Assembly: GCF_042945595.1 (NCBI RefSeq)
Contig: NZ_CP168493.1
Location: 2,108,001-2,172,000 of the forward strand
Reading direction: 5' to 3'
Length of the DNA stretch: 64,000 nt
DNA from: Psychrobacillus sp042945595
GTDB lineage: Bacteria > Bacillota > Bacilli > Bacillales_A > Planococcaceae
Shown: positions 9,487 to 18,456 of the stretch, one piece after another
How positions within the stretch are numbered: position 1 is the stretch's first letter
How the letters are laid out: each line of letters begins with the position of its first letter
Notes under the pieces: generated by a model
Database searches by the model: none
What the model was told of the DNA's origin: nothing
What the model saw: the letters and a program-made list of their open reading frames with translations, nothing else
Position numbers and translations under genes: made by a program

Positions 9487-10001
9487 AATTATATACCTTA
9501 TGATATCAAAACAATAAATTTTGTATAGTATAATTAATTTGATTATTACGAAAAATTTTTATAGAGGGAATTTTCAACAACGGAAATTAGTAGTATAACT
9601 GGAGTAGAACATGGATTTGAACATTTGGAGCTACCAAATTTTCACAGAGAAAGAGTTAATGGCATATACTAATAGGCAACGACAAAAGGCTGCTACAATA
9701 ACTAAATACACGTTTCAAAGTAATTCTTGCCAAGCGCGTCATAGCCTCACGCCAGGTAGAATCTCGTATAATCGGAACTAATCGGCGACACAAATAACGC
9801 TATCGAGTACGGTCTAGTTCGATACCCCAACGGAATTCGTTCTATTGTATTGCGAAAACAACGTAAATCGAAATATTCGCAGTTTACCGTATTTCCGATT
9901 GCTCTCATCTACTCTAATACTTCCATAGTGTGATTATCTAGATAAATTTGTTTTTTTTAAATTTAAAACAACTAGTTTGTTTTATTCAGAAATAATACTC
10001 G
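9487..10001. other. Gene-free stretch
   Basis: About 500 bp with no supported gene. The part at 9680-9890 is noticeably richer in CG dinucleotides (CGCGTC, CGGCGAC, CGATACC) than the surroundings, which suggests foreign or decayed sequence. No product could be read from it in any frame. Confidence 0.4.
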
Positions 10002-10652
10002 TCATAAACTATCTTTCGATCTATTTTCTCGTTTTCGTATTGCTATACCAACGATTATTATCACTATAATTATTGCAGTTACTAGCATCTTAGCGACTGT
10101 ATCAACTAAAGGATCACTATTTATTACTTTATTACCTTCTGCATACTGAAATTGTTCAATTATTTTATTAAAATCCTCATCATTTTTGTCCGATGTTAAG
10201 TCAGTATAAAACAATACTTGTGTACTAATCCCACTCCCAACAAACATTGCTCCTTTAGCTTCAAAAGTTCCAGTATTTTCATTTCTAGCAGTATAAGAAT
10301 ATAACAATGCATTCTTATCAATATCGATAGTTGATCCACCATAAGTCACGTTAGAAATAGGTAAGCCACTTTCATTCAAATTCAGATAGTAATCATCAAT
10401 TGAATTTTTTAATTCTTTCAAATTTCCAGTATCGCTAAATTGCTGGATTAATATATATGGATAGACATCTCCCTTATTAAATGCAGCAATATATTCTGCT
10501 CCATCTATTTCTGGTATATCTTGTTCAACCCATCCTTCAGGCAACTCTAAAGAAAAATGGTGTTTTTCATCTGTATAAGTTTCAGCGGATACATAAATAT
10601 TTTGAAAAGGAAATATCCATACAATAATAATTGATAATATTACTTTCATCAC
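10002..10652 (-). CDS. Exported, membrane-anchored PsbP-like protein
   Basis: 216 residues. GTG start at 10652 with a GGGGGG site six bases ahead. A signal peptide (VILSIIIVWIFPFQNIYVSA) is followed by a domain that opens with DEKHHFSLELPEGW, the hallmark of the PsbP/Mog1-like fold seen in many small Gram-positive exported proteins. A C-terminal membrane helix (about residues 185-205) ends in positive residues, so the domain is displayed outside. Function unknown. It is followed on the same strand by no close gene and preceded by two small genes of the same orientation. Confidence 0.6.
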   Translation of the reverse strand: MMKVILSIIIVWIFPFQNIYVSAETYTDEKHHFSLELPEGWVEQDIPEIDGAEYIAAFNKGDVYPYILIQQFSDTGNLKELKNSIDDYYLNLNESGLPISNVTYGGSTIDIDKNALLYSYTARNENTGTFEAKGAMFVGSGISTQVLFYTDLTSDKNDEDFNKIIEQFQYAEGNKVINSDPLVDTVAKMLVTAIIIVIIIVGIAIRKRENRSKDSL

Positions 10653-10721
10653 ATTTGTCCCCCCTTGTTAAATGTCTCGTTTATGAAGTGTCTGAAGATC
10701 TCTAAATAACTGTTTCGCTTT

Positions 10722-11036
10722 CTATAAATCAATTTCTGCTTCACGCTTATCTTTACGCTTTCTTACCAATTTTCTGATAAGAATTATTAAAACAAGAGGA
10801 ATAAGTAACAAAATTAATGAAAATGATATGATTCCTGACATTATTTCTCCCAAAGAGTCAAAATAAAAAACACTATTTATTATCCAATATGTTACCCAAA
10901 ATATGTACAGTCTTTTTAAGGTAAAGATCTCATGCAATTTATCTGAACTATTCCTAATTAAATGTAAGATTATTAGAAATATCAGGTTGTTTGGTAAAGC
11001 TCTAGGAAGATTAATAGAAATTAAATCTTCTAGCAT
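10722..11036 (-). CDS. Small integral membrane protein
   Basis: 104 residues, ATG behind a strong GAGGAGG. Two or three hydrophobic helices are visible (about residues 15-30, 45-60 and 65-90) and the C-terminus is highly basic (RKLVRKRKDKREAE). I do not recognise a family. It lies 40 bp after the zinc-ribbon protein gene and 70 bp before the PsbP-like gene, so the three may be co-transcribed. Confidence 0.55.
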   Translation of the reverse strand: MLEDLISINLPRALPNNLIFLIILHLIRNSSDKLHEIFTLKRLYIFWVTYWIINSVFYFDSLGEIMSGIISFSLILLLIPLVLIILIRKLVRKRKDKREAEIDL

Positions 11037-11076
11037 ATTATTTTCCTCCTCATAATAAACGATTGCCTATCCACGT

Positions 11077-11448
11077 TTAATTACTACATTTGCAAAGGTA
11101 ACCTCCAACTATTGGATACCCGCAAGATTCACATTTTGGGGGCATTATAGATCTATTTTCAATTGGTTCTCGTTTAATAGAGCCTTGCATTATTGATAAC
11201 TTTTGAGAATTACTTCTAATTTCGAATTCCTCTTGTTCTCGTTTCCATTCATTAGCACTTTGAAGAGCTTTATTATATGTCATAGAAAAGTTTTCACCAT
11301 ATTTTAGATGCTCTATTTTTTTATATTTATTATTTATTATTGCTTTAACGCTTGAAGTTCCTTTAACAACATAAATTACCTCTGCAGAATATACATTTCC
11401 ATTAATCCATGTAAATATCTTATCCTTTGGCCTAACAATTATCTCCAC
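11077..11448 (-). CDS. Small protein with C-terminal zinc ribbon
   Basis: 123 residues, GTG start behind AGTAGGTGA. The last 20 residues hold four cysteines as CxxC...CxC (KCESCGYP...YLCKC), a probable zinc ribbon. The N-terminal part is beta-rich, and a helical middle contains NEWKREQEEFE. Family not recognised. It is the first gene of a possible three-gene set running toward lower coordinates. Confidence 0.5.
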   Translation of the reverse strand: MEIIVRPKDKIFTWINGNVYSAEVIYVVKGTSSVKAIINNKYKKIEHLKYGENFSMTYNKALQSANEWKREQEEFEIRSNSQKLSIMQGSIKREPIENRSIMPPKCESCGYPIVGGYLCKCSN

Positions 11449-11828
11449 AAAATCACCTACTAGATTCAGAGTATAAAACTCGAAACATACTATTCAGAAT
11501 TAAAAGTTCTATTAATAGATAAGTAATTAATTTTATATCCTCCTAAACCTACGGATATGTTGAATAATTATCCATATACTAACTATTTCGACACTCTTCT
11601 AAATATACCTGCTTATACAATCGCGCGCGTTGATTATCTAATTTCTTCCAATTAAATATAATGAGAAAGAAAGTTGCTTCTAGTAAAATGTAAGTTACCA
11701 AACATTTACAAAAAGATCAATTTGTGCAATATTCATATAGTGTGAATATCGTGTTAAATGCAGGCTAATACAATTCAGAATTGTTTCAGAACCTGGTACT
11801 CTAACTAAATCAGAATCAATTAAATATA

Positions 11829-11864
11829 AGAAAAAACCTTGAAAAAGTAATATCCTTTTCAAGG
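11829..11864 (-). terminator. Intrinsic terminator downstream of the LXG remnant
   Basis: On the minus strand CCTTGAAAA pairs with TTTTCAAGG and is followed by TTTTTT. It is correctly placed to end the lost LXG gene upstream of it. Confidence 0.75.
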
Positions 11865-11932
11865 CAGAAATTAAAATGTGTCTGATATGTCTTTGTCTTA
11901 ATTCGAAAATAGTAATTTATTTTAGACACTGA

Positions 11933-12208
11933 TTATAAGTCTTCCGGATCCGAGAGCCAAGTTTCCTTTGTCTGAATATCCTTTTCAATAGCTTGTAGTG
12001 CCAAAGTCCGCGTTGCATCAAATTCATAAAGCTGCGAGATAGTATCATCACGTTTTCTCTTAGAACTAATTACTCCCTCCTGCACTCCGCTATCATCTAA
12101 GTGGGGCAGCCCGACAATATCGCTAACCTGATCCATAATGCTGTTTGCCTCATCCGTCAAGCTAGCGGTGAGTTCGCCAATAAGCGTAAGTCCCTGTTCT
12201 AGCTTTGC
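11933..12208 (-). pseudogene. Remnant of an LXG-domain type VII secretion toxin gene
   Basis: An open stretch of about 90 codons holds the C-terminal part of an LXG domain: SIMDQVSDIVGLPHLDDS, KRKRDDTISQLYEFDAT and TLALQAIEKDIQTKETWLSD. Several Bacillus LXG effectors carry near-identical motifs at this place. The front of the domain and the whole toxin end are missing. A stop lies just upstream (12209-12211) and another closes it at 11933. The gene is decayed, leaving its terminator behind. No immunity gene is recognisable nearby. Confidence 0.65.
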
Positions 12209-12653
12209 TTATAGGAATGACTCTAGTATGTACAAACAAAGGGAATACTGCAATGAAATCATGAACGATTAGCTTTTACTTAACTGTAGTAACCTGTTTT
12301 CATCAAATGAGTAATACAGACCACCTGTTTACTCTTTTGTCCGCATAATTAATTTTTTGTACCGATCTTATTTTACTCAAATGATTTTCACAGCTGCGAA
12401 AACCTTATTAAATCAGACTTATTTAACCTAATCGAACTCAGTTTATCTGGATTTTATAATTGAGATAAATTCGACAAGGTGGGGGTCGCTGGTTCTTCTT
12501 TAAAAGTCTGTAAACGTTGATAGTTCAATGTTTACTTTTTTCCTTTTAGAAATATGAACAATTTCCAATTTCATTATCGAATAGCAAAGAACTAATAATT
12601 TTGCATAAGACCATCTATACTGAGCACATTAAACTCTAGGAGGTGACGACGCC
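12209..12653. other. Gene-free stretch
   Basis: About 440 bp with no readable gene between the LXG remnant and the 46-residue frame at 12654. The promoter of that frame must lie here, but I could not choose one. Confidence 0.4.
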
Positions 12654-12794
12654 ATGGTCAAAAAAAGTAAACCAAATTTTAAGAAGAAAGAACCTAATTC
12701 AAAAAACAACAATCACGAAGAATTTGCAGATGGTCTAGATTTAAATCAAACTAAAAGGAAAAACACAAAACAAAATAACCAACAGAATCGATAA
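12654..12794 (+). CDS. Small hydrophilic basic protein (46 aa), possibly spore-related
   Basis: ATG at 12654 with a near-perfect AGGAGGTGA eight bases ahead. The peptide starts MVKKSKPNFKKK, has an acidic centre (EEFADGLDLN) and ends QTKRKNTKQNNQQNR. The composition is lysine- and asparagine-rich with no hydrophobic core. This resembles the small acid-soluble spore proteins and YfhD-like peptides of Bacillus. The resemblance is general, not a family match. It is ended by a strong hairpin at 12901. Confidence 0.55.
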   Translation: MVKKSKPNFKKKEPNSKNNNHEEFADGLDLNQTKRKNTKQNNQQNR

Positions 12795-12900
12795 TACAAC
12801 TATTACCATAAATGCTGCTATAGTAAGATTTAAATACCCCAGTAATATTCAATTGTAGAACGAATCCACATAAAAATTCATCCAATCAATCATTTAAAAA

Positions 12901-12931
12901 GGCAAGTATAGGACTATTATCTATACTTGCC
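12901..12931. terminator. Bidirectional intrinsic terminator
   Basis: A perfect 11-pair stem, GGCAAGTATAG with CTATACTTGCC, has a 9-nt loop. A T-rich tract follows on the plus strand and TTTTT follows on the minus strand. Confidence 0.75.
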
Positions 12932-13146
12932 ACATTATTATTTTGATTAGCTACTTATCATAGTTCATCTAAACTCTATGTCATATTTTTGCATTTTCAT
13001 GACTTTTATACTTGATCGTAAGCCTTCTGAATTCCACCTTCGCATTTAAAATTTCTTTTTATTCGTGTTTAAGCCTTATCTAAATTGGTTCTTTGAATTC
13101 AAAGGCTTTTATTTCAACTATATGATACCTTCATTTGTTCTCTTTT

Positions 13147-13901
13147 TTAGATGCTGTTACCTTCAACTACAAATGCATCCTCACTTTCAACACCAGTTGC
13201 TGACACAGAAGTAATTCCATATGTATATTGTTTGTTTGGGTTTGCTGCCTTGTCTAAAAATACAGTATTCCCTTGTTAATTATAGACAACTTCTACAATG
13301 TTTTGTGGATCTTGATACGATCCAACTTCGTTTCCTTCAAAACGGTAAATTACATATTTTCTTGGTTGTTCATTATTTTGATCATTGATGACTAACTTCA
13401 TACCATCTGCTTCCTATTCGCTTGTACTAATGTTGACTCTAAAGGTTGATCAGTGTTGTTCCATGAGGTTTCTGGAGTTAAAGCGGTATAATTATAAAGA
13501 TGTTGTTTAAGGATAGTTGCATAACCAAGCGGATTTTTTTGTATCCTTCTTAAGGAAAAGTGCGTCTGACCCATCGCAATTTGGTTTGCCCTGTTAGAGA
13601 TAACTTGATTTGGTAACTCCATTTTATTTTTCCATGCATTATCCGCGTCAAGTCCAACTTAATAATCAGCTACACCAATATATAGATTAATGGGATGTAC
13701 GTTGGCATACGTTTGCACTTCATTACTCCACCAGTCTAATTCCCGAATTGTCCTAGAACCTGGCACCTTTCTTAGCACGCATCTCATTCTTAAGGGGTGT
13801 CACGCTTTCTCCTTTAACTTGTAAAGGAAATAATGTAATAAGTAAAACGAGGGTCGTAACTACTGATAATGTAATAGACTTAAAGAAAACTTTTTTCATC
13901 A
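13147..13901 (-). pseudogene. Decayed GHL10 (family 10 glycosylhydrolase-like, YngK-type) gene
   Basis: ATG at 13901 behind AAGGAAG opens a signal peptide (VFFKSITLSVVTTLVLLITL) and TPLKNEMRA, the entry of GHL10 enzymes (normally EMRAVWIATV). A large in-frame part is then missing. Reading resumes near 13765 with ELDWWSNEVQTYANVHPINL, meets a stop (about 13660), continues through MELPNQVISNRANQIAMG and NPLGYATILKQHLYNYTALTPE, and later as a C-terminal beta domain (PRKYVIYRFEGNEVGSYQDP) with a further stop. There are one deletion, two or more stops and frame changes, so the gene is non-functional. Confidence 0.78.
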
Positions 13902-14081
13902 TAGATAACTTCCTTTTCATTGTAATCCACTTCCAGAAACATATCCGTGCATCCTTTCTTAGCGTATTTGTATGGCCAGGGTATCCTTCATCTCCAACTT
14001 TTTCATGTATTGGTACTAACCCCCTGAAAAAATGCATATGTAACGGTAAACAAATTTTATATTTAGGTAAATATGCAAAAG

Positions 14082-14119
14082 TAGATTAGACAGCCACATA
14101 CATGTCTAATCTATTTTTT
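14082..14119 (+). terminator. Intrinsic terminator-like hairpin
   Basis: AGATTAGACA pairs with TGTCTAATCT across an 8-base loop, then ATTTTTTATT. It lies between the glycosidase wreck and the end of the ABC-F gene. No plus-strand gene reads into it, so it may be a relic. Confidence 0.6.
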
Positions 14120-14209
14120 ATTGTTTAAGGCCGAGTTCTGCCAATTAGTAAATTGCGTTCCGCTCCCCCTCACAAAAACGTGTGTATTCAATTGAAATCA
14201 GAATAATTT

Positions 14210-15682
14210 TTAACGAAATTGTGTTAGTTCAATTTTTTTAGTTGCTATAGCATCAACGAAATATTCATTATGGTCTACACCAATCATAGTTGGTTGATAT
14301 TTCTTTATCGTATCTATCAGCTGATTAATCACTAGCATGTCTATATAATTAGTTACCTCGTCCCAAATAAACAACTCATTTTTTCCTAATAGTGCATTTG
14401 CTAAAAATACTTTTTTCTGTTCGCCAGAACTCCAATTTTTACTTGATTTATCTGAAAAACTAGAACGCTCTATACCTAGTTGATATAATGTATACCAATA
14501 TTCTTCTTTTACTTCTTTCGTAGATAATCGATTTAGTATTGAGAAATAATCTACATCCTCTTGATGTTTTTGACTCAGTATCGATAGATGTTCAGGTAGA
14601 TTTAATCGATATTCACCAATTGTTTCTACCTGTTCTGTTCCAAGTATAAAATTTAACAGAGTAGATTTACCAACTCCATTTTTCCCTTCAATAAAGAATC
14701 GATCTGTAGGATATATATCTATGTTGATAGGTTCAAAAAGAGGTATCCCTTCTCTCAAAATTGAAAAATCTCGAAAGAATAAAACCTGTTTTTTTGGTTG
14801 TTCAACTCTCATTTTAAGGTCAGAAACATTCTCGATATTGTTAATAAGACTTTCTTTTTCTTCAATCATCGCTTCTGTTCTTTTTTTGATTGCTTTCGCT
14901 CTTTTCATTTGTTTCGCAGCTAATCGCCTTGCTGACGCATCTTTTGTACTATTCTCTTTTTTAATCCCCCAATTACTCACTTGTTTTGAAACATCATTAA
15001 GCCGTTTTATTTCCGTTTTTAGTTCGGCATTTTTTTCTTCTGAAAGCATATCTGCATTTGCTTTTTCGTATTTCCACGTTTCCACATTGCCGCTAATCAA
15101 GTCAATCGATTCTTTATTGATTGCTAAAACATGATCAACGAATTGATTTAAAAAAGACTCATCATGGCTAATAACAATAAACCCCCTTTTTTTCTTTAAG
15201 TATTGTCCAACGATTTTTCTGCCATGTAAATCTAAATTATTCGTCGGTTCATCTATTAAAGGAAATAAATTATCATTCAAAAATAATTCAATCAGCAAAA
15301 GTTTTGTTTGTTCCCCACCACTTAAAATATTAAAGTTTTTATCTAAAATGTCTGTCGATAAATCCATATAGGTTAACTCCCGCTCAATTTTCCAAATATC
15401 GATATGCGGGTTTTGTTTCTGTAACACTCCTAATGCAGATATATTTCCATCATTGGCTGGGTAGGATGGAAAGTATTTAAAGTCTAATGTTGAATGTATA
15501 GAACCTTCATACTCTAGCTTGTTTAATAGAATTTTTAAAAAGGTTGTTTTTCCTCGACCATTCCTACCAACAAGCCCTAATTTCCAATTTTCATTGATGT
15601 TTAAATTTACATTTTTAAAAATCGGTTGGATCATTGATACGTATTTAAATGTCATTTTTTTTATAAGAATATTCCCTGTCAT
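14210..15682 (-). CDS. Lsa-type ABC-F ribosome-protection ATPase
   Basis: 490 residues, ATG behind AGAGGTGA. Two ABC domains without membrane segments: the first has GRNGRGKTT, LSGGEQTK and LIDEPTNNLD; the second has GKNGVGKST, WSSGEQKK and a Walker B that reads WDEVTNYID, with valine where proline is usual. A long charged linker (about residues 205-290, ARRLAAKQMKRAKAIKKR) sits between them. The length, the start (TFKYVSMIQPIF, WKLGLVGRNGRGKT) and the NYID ending match the Lsa/Vga group, which pushes lincosamides, pleuromutilins or streptogramin A off the ribosome. The drug profile cannot be told. A leader attenuator precedes it. Confidence 0.85.
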   Translation of the reverse strand: MTGNILIKKMTFKYVSMIQPIFKNVNLNINENWKLGLVGRNGRGKTTFLKILLNKLEYEGSIHSTLDFKYFPSYPANDGNISALGVLQKQNPHIDIWKIERELTYMDLSTDILDKNFNILSGGEQTKLLLIELFLNDNLFPLIDEPTNNLDLHGRKIVGQYLKKKRGFIVISHDESFLNQFVDHVLAINKESIDLISGNVETWKYEKANADMLSEEKNAELKTEIKRLNDVSKQVSNWGIKKENSTKDASARRLAAKQMKRAKAIKKRTEAMIEEKESLINNIENVSDLKMRVEQPKKQVLFFRDFSILREGIPLFEPINIDIYPTDRFFIEGKNGVGKSTLLNFILGTEQVETIGEYRLNLPEHLSILSQKHQEDVDYFSILNRLSTKEVKEEYWYTLYQLGIERSSFSDKSSKNWSSGEQKKVFLANALLGKNELFIWDEVTNYIDMLVINQLIDTIKKYQPTMIGVDHNEYFVDAIATKKIELTQFR

Positions 15683-15790
15683 TCAAATCACCTCTAATTT
15701 GAGAGGAAACAAAAAATCCTCCCATTCATTTGGAAGGATTAGTCAATATAAGTATTCATTTATGCATGACAAATATACCTATTTTTAATG
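15683..15790 (-). promoter_or_regulatory. Leader attenuator of the ABC-F gene
   Basis: Read on the minus strand, the leader contains a three-codon frame ATG CAT AAA TGA (15767-15756), then a hairpin with arms 15740-15731 and 15724-15715 (one mismatch in ten pairs), then six T (15715-15710), then a small hairpin CCTCT...AGAGG that covers the AGAGGTG ribosome site of the gene. A mini-frame, a terminator and a masked start site form the usual layout of drug-inducible ribosome-protection genes. The arrangement is seen; regulation by stalled ribosomes is inferred. Confidence 0.6.
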
Positions 15791-16010
15791 TATTAGGTTC
15801 TTCGAAATATGATAAATGAGCAGACTAATCCTATTTTGCAAGTAAATGTGTATACATTTTTACTAAAAATAGAATTAGTTTACCATTGGCCACTCATCAT
15901 CCCTTCAAAGCTATTAAAGTAATAATAGCATTAAATTTATTTAATCGCCAAACTTAATTTGTTCAATTCAAAAAATTCATTCAATACTATTCTACCAACT
16001 TAACTCAGTC

Positions 16011-17270
16011 TTATTTTCCTATCTCATTTGCTACTTTACTTATTCTCTCTAGCATTGTCGGATGAGAATATCTGAACCATTTTACGAGTAGTGGAGGGTT
16101 CACTTCACTCAATCCAGCCTTTGTAAGCTCTTGAAAAGTGCTGACAGCTGCTTCTGGGTCAGCCACTAACTCTAGTGCATAAAGATCAGCTCTTGTCTCT
16201 TGATATCTAGAAATGTAGTTGGAAAGTGGACTTGAAACGAATAAAAGAAAAGATGTAATAAGTAAAAATAATGGTAGCGAGTGAATAGCATTTATTCGTT
16301 TAATTTTTAATATACGTCCGAAGTGAACGATTATCCAAGGCATTAGTTTCGCAATTAACCAAAGTCCAATAAGCAAAGTTAAGAGATAAACTGCGATTCC
16401 GAAGTATATATGCTTCTCCACATAATGCCCCATTTCATGCGCCATGATGAAGAGAATTTCATTTTCTGATAAACGGTTTAAAGTCGTATCCCATAACACA
16501 ATTCTTGCATTACTCCCAATACCCGTGACATAGGCATTTAGCCCATTTGTCTTCTCCGCCATATTTACTTCATATACATGCTCTGTTGGAATATTTGCTT
16601 GCTCAGCAAGTGCAAGAATTTTCGCCTCTAAATCTTTATTTGTTAGCGGATAGAAATCATTATATAGTGGGTCAATAACTACTGGTTGAATAAACATAAG
16701 AAATATGGAGAAAGGAATCATTAACAACCAAGCATTTAGCCACCATTTCTTTTTACTTTTATTAATAAGCCAATAAAGAACAGTCACAATCACCACAGTT
16801 ATTCCGTAGTTAACCCAAAAATCAATGACATTATCCCGCATCCAAGAATTGAAACTCTGGGTACTAATTCCATAGTTTTTACTTAAAACATATCTGAAAT
16901 ACTCTAATGGAAAAAATACGATAAACGTCAGTAATGATAGTAAAAATACATAGACTGCACTTTGCAAAATTGCCCATTTTTTTTGCAAAGGAATCCATCC
17001 CTCAAACGCTTGAGAGAGCCCAGTAATCAGTATAAATAAATAGACAAGCCATTCAAATGGTGTTGCTACAAAAAAGAGGAAGTTCTTTATTTTTGAATAT
17101 TCCTCACTAAGGTACAATTCACGGCCCGACATAAAAACGAGCGGATCTGCAACTGTTCCTTTCAAAGCTGCTGGTATATCCCCACTACCACTATGGAAGA
17201 TATAAAAATACATCGCTAAAGCATACACTCCAAATAGTAAAAGAGCTGTAATTCCCAATTTTTTCGCCAT
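16011..17270 (-). CDS. M48 family metalloprotease (Ste24/CAAX-protease type, YhfN-like)
   Basis: 419 residues from the ATG at 17270, which has AGGGGTG eight bases ahead. A reading from 17303 is longer but has no site. About seven hydrophobic helices span the protein. The zinc motif HEMGH lies at about residues 278-282, and a downstream ETRADLYALE supplies the third ligand. The pattern NGLNAYVTGIGSNARIVLWDTTL before the motif and the C-terminal YSHPTMLERI are typical of Ste24-like enzymes. It acts in the membrane on prenylated or other membrane-proximal peptides; the bacterial substrates are unknown. It stands alone. Confidence 0.88.
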   Translation of the reverse strand: MAKKLGITALLLFGVYALAMYFYIFHSGSGDIPAALKGTVADPLVFMSGRELYLSEEYSKIKNFLFFVATPFEWLVYLFILITGLSQAFEGWIPLQKKWAILQSAVYVFLLSLLTFIVFFPLEYFRYVLSKNYGISTQSFNSWMRDNVIDFWVNYGITVVIVTVLYWLINKSKKKWWLNAWLLMIPFSIFLMFIQPVVIDPLYNDFYPLTNKDLEAKILALAEQANIPTEHVYEVNMAEKTNGLNAYVTGIGSNARIVLWDTTLNRLSENEILFIMAHEMGHYVEKHIYFGIAVYLLTLLIGLWLIAKLMPWIIVHFGRILKIKRINAIHSLPLFLLITSFLLFVSSPLSNYISRYQETRADLYALELVADPEAAVSTFQELTKAGLSEVNPPLLVKWFRYSHPTMLERISKVANEIGK

Positions 17271-17412
17271 GTCCTCTTCACCCCTAATCGCATATACATA
17301 CATTAAGTGTAATCAAAAACAAATAAGATAGAACCATTTTCTTCAATATGTTTAATTCACTTCTTTCTACTTTCCAGATTATTTAGGTCAATATTTCACC
17401 AACTGAATTACT

Positions 17413-18291
17413 TTAGGGACTTTTTTTAGGACGAATTGCTAGATTACCAGAAAGTAATAACCCCGTTACAACTAATATGGTTGCTATAAAATCATTCATT
17501 GTAATAGCTTCATTTAGAAAAATAGCAGCTAATACATATCCAAAAATTGGAGTCATAAATAACCAGTTATTAGCCCTTACCGCATCTTGTTTCAACAAGT
17601 AGAACCATAGTAACATCGTAGCGATTGAAATAATAAACACTAACCAAATTAACGACCCAAGTAGATAATAATCCAATGTTATAAAATAGCTATCCTTTTC
17701 GAGAATATAACTTATAGGGATTAAAACAACTCCCCCAATGAACAATTGCCATGTATTAATGACAATATTCGGAAGACTTAAATTGGATTTTTTATAATAA
17801 ACACTTCCAATTGACATTGAAACCATTCCTAGCCCTAAAATAAGCAACCCACTTCCACTTACTTTGCTGCTTGAAATTGAGGGCCAAGTGGCTATTAGCA
17901 ATCCAATAGCAGCAACAAGCATTCCAATCCACTCTTTTAAAGAAACTTTTCTTTTTAGCCATAAGTATGACAGAATCGCAACCATAAAAGGATTTGTTGT
18001 AACAAATAAATTAAATAACCCAGCAGATACATAATTCAATGCCCAGAAAGTTGCACCTAAATAAAAGGTCGTATTCAATAGCCCTAAAATAATAAGTGGT
18101 CGCCAGTCCTGCGACTTCGGCCAAGGATACTTTCTATTAATCAAATAAACATATAGAAAAAGCAATATTCCTGCGATTAAAAATCGAGTGGTAGCCAATA
18201 CCATGGGAGTGGTAGAATACAATCCAAACTTTGTTGCTATTGCTGCAGATGACCATAAGAATGTGAAAAATAATCCCATTACTGTTTTCAT
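17413..18291 (-). CDS. EamA/DMT-family transporter
   Basis: 292 residues from the ATG at 18291, which is behind AAGGAG. Ten hydrophobic helices are arranged as two five-helix EamA repeats, the first with FLWSSAAIATKFGL and the second starting near GLGMVSMSIGSVYY. Positive residues close the protein (RPKKSP). It probably exports a small metabolite. The AraC-type regulator encoded 165 bp upstream on the same strand is the likely controller. The substrate cannot be read from the sequence. Confidence 0.85.
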   Translation of the reverse strand: MKTVMGLFFTFLWSSAAIATKFGLYSTTPMVLATTRFLIAGILLFLYVYLINRKYPWPKSQDWRPLIILGLLNTTFYLGATFWALNYVSAGLFNLFVTTNPFMVAILSYLWLKRKVSLKEWIGMLVAAIGLLIATWPSISSSKVSGSGLLILGLGMVSMSIGSVYYKKSNLSLPNIVINTWQLFIGGVVLIPISYILEKDSYFITLDYYLLGSLIWLVFIISIATMLLWFYLLKQDAVRANNWLFMTPIFGYVLAAIFLNEAITMNDFIATILVVTGLLLSGNLAIRPKKSP

Positions 18292-18456
18292 ACTTTCGCT
18301 CCTTGCTACAGATCTTTGACTTTGGTCAAATACCAAGCCAATATCTAATTTTCACATAAATTAGATGAGCGTTTTTCCCGAAAATCAGATTTATTTAACT
18401 AAATGTCGTATATTAATATGTTTATCTACACTGAAGGGTTTTTGAATCAGTAATTT

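Noticed and set aside
12901..12931. Perfect 11-bp palindrome as an operator
   Set aside because: The T tracts on both sides and the place after a gene fit a terminator better.
14721..15134. 137-codon plus-strand open frame opposite the ABC-F gene
   Set aside because: Shadow of the real gene, which has clear ATPase motifs on the other strand.
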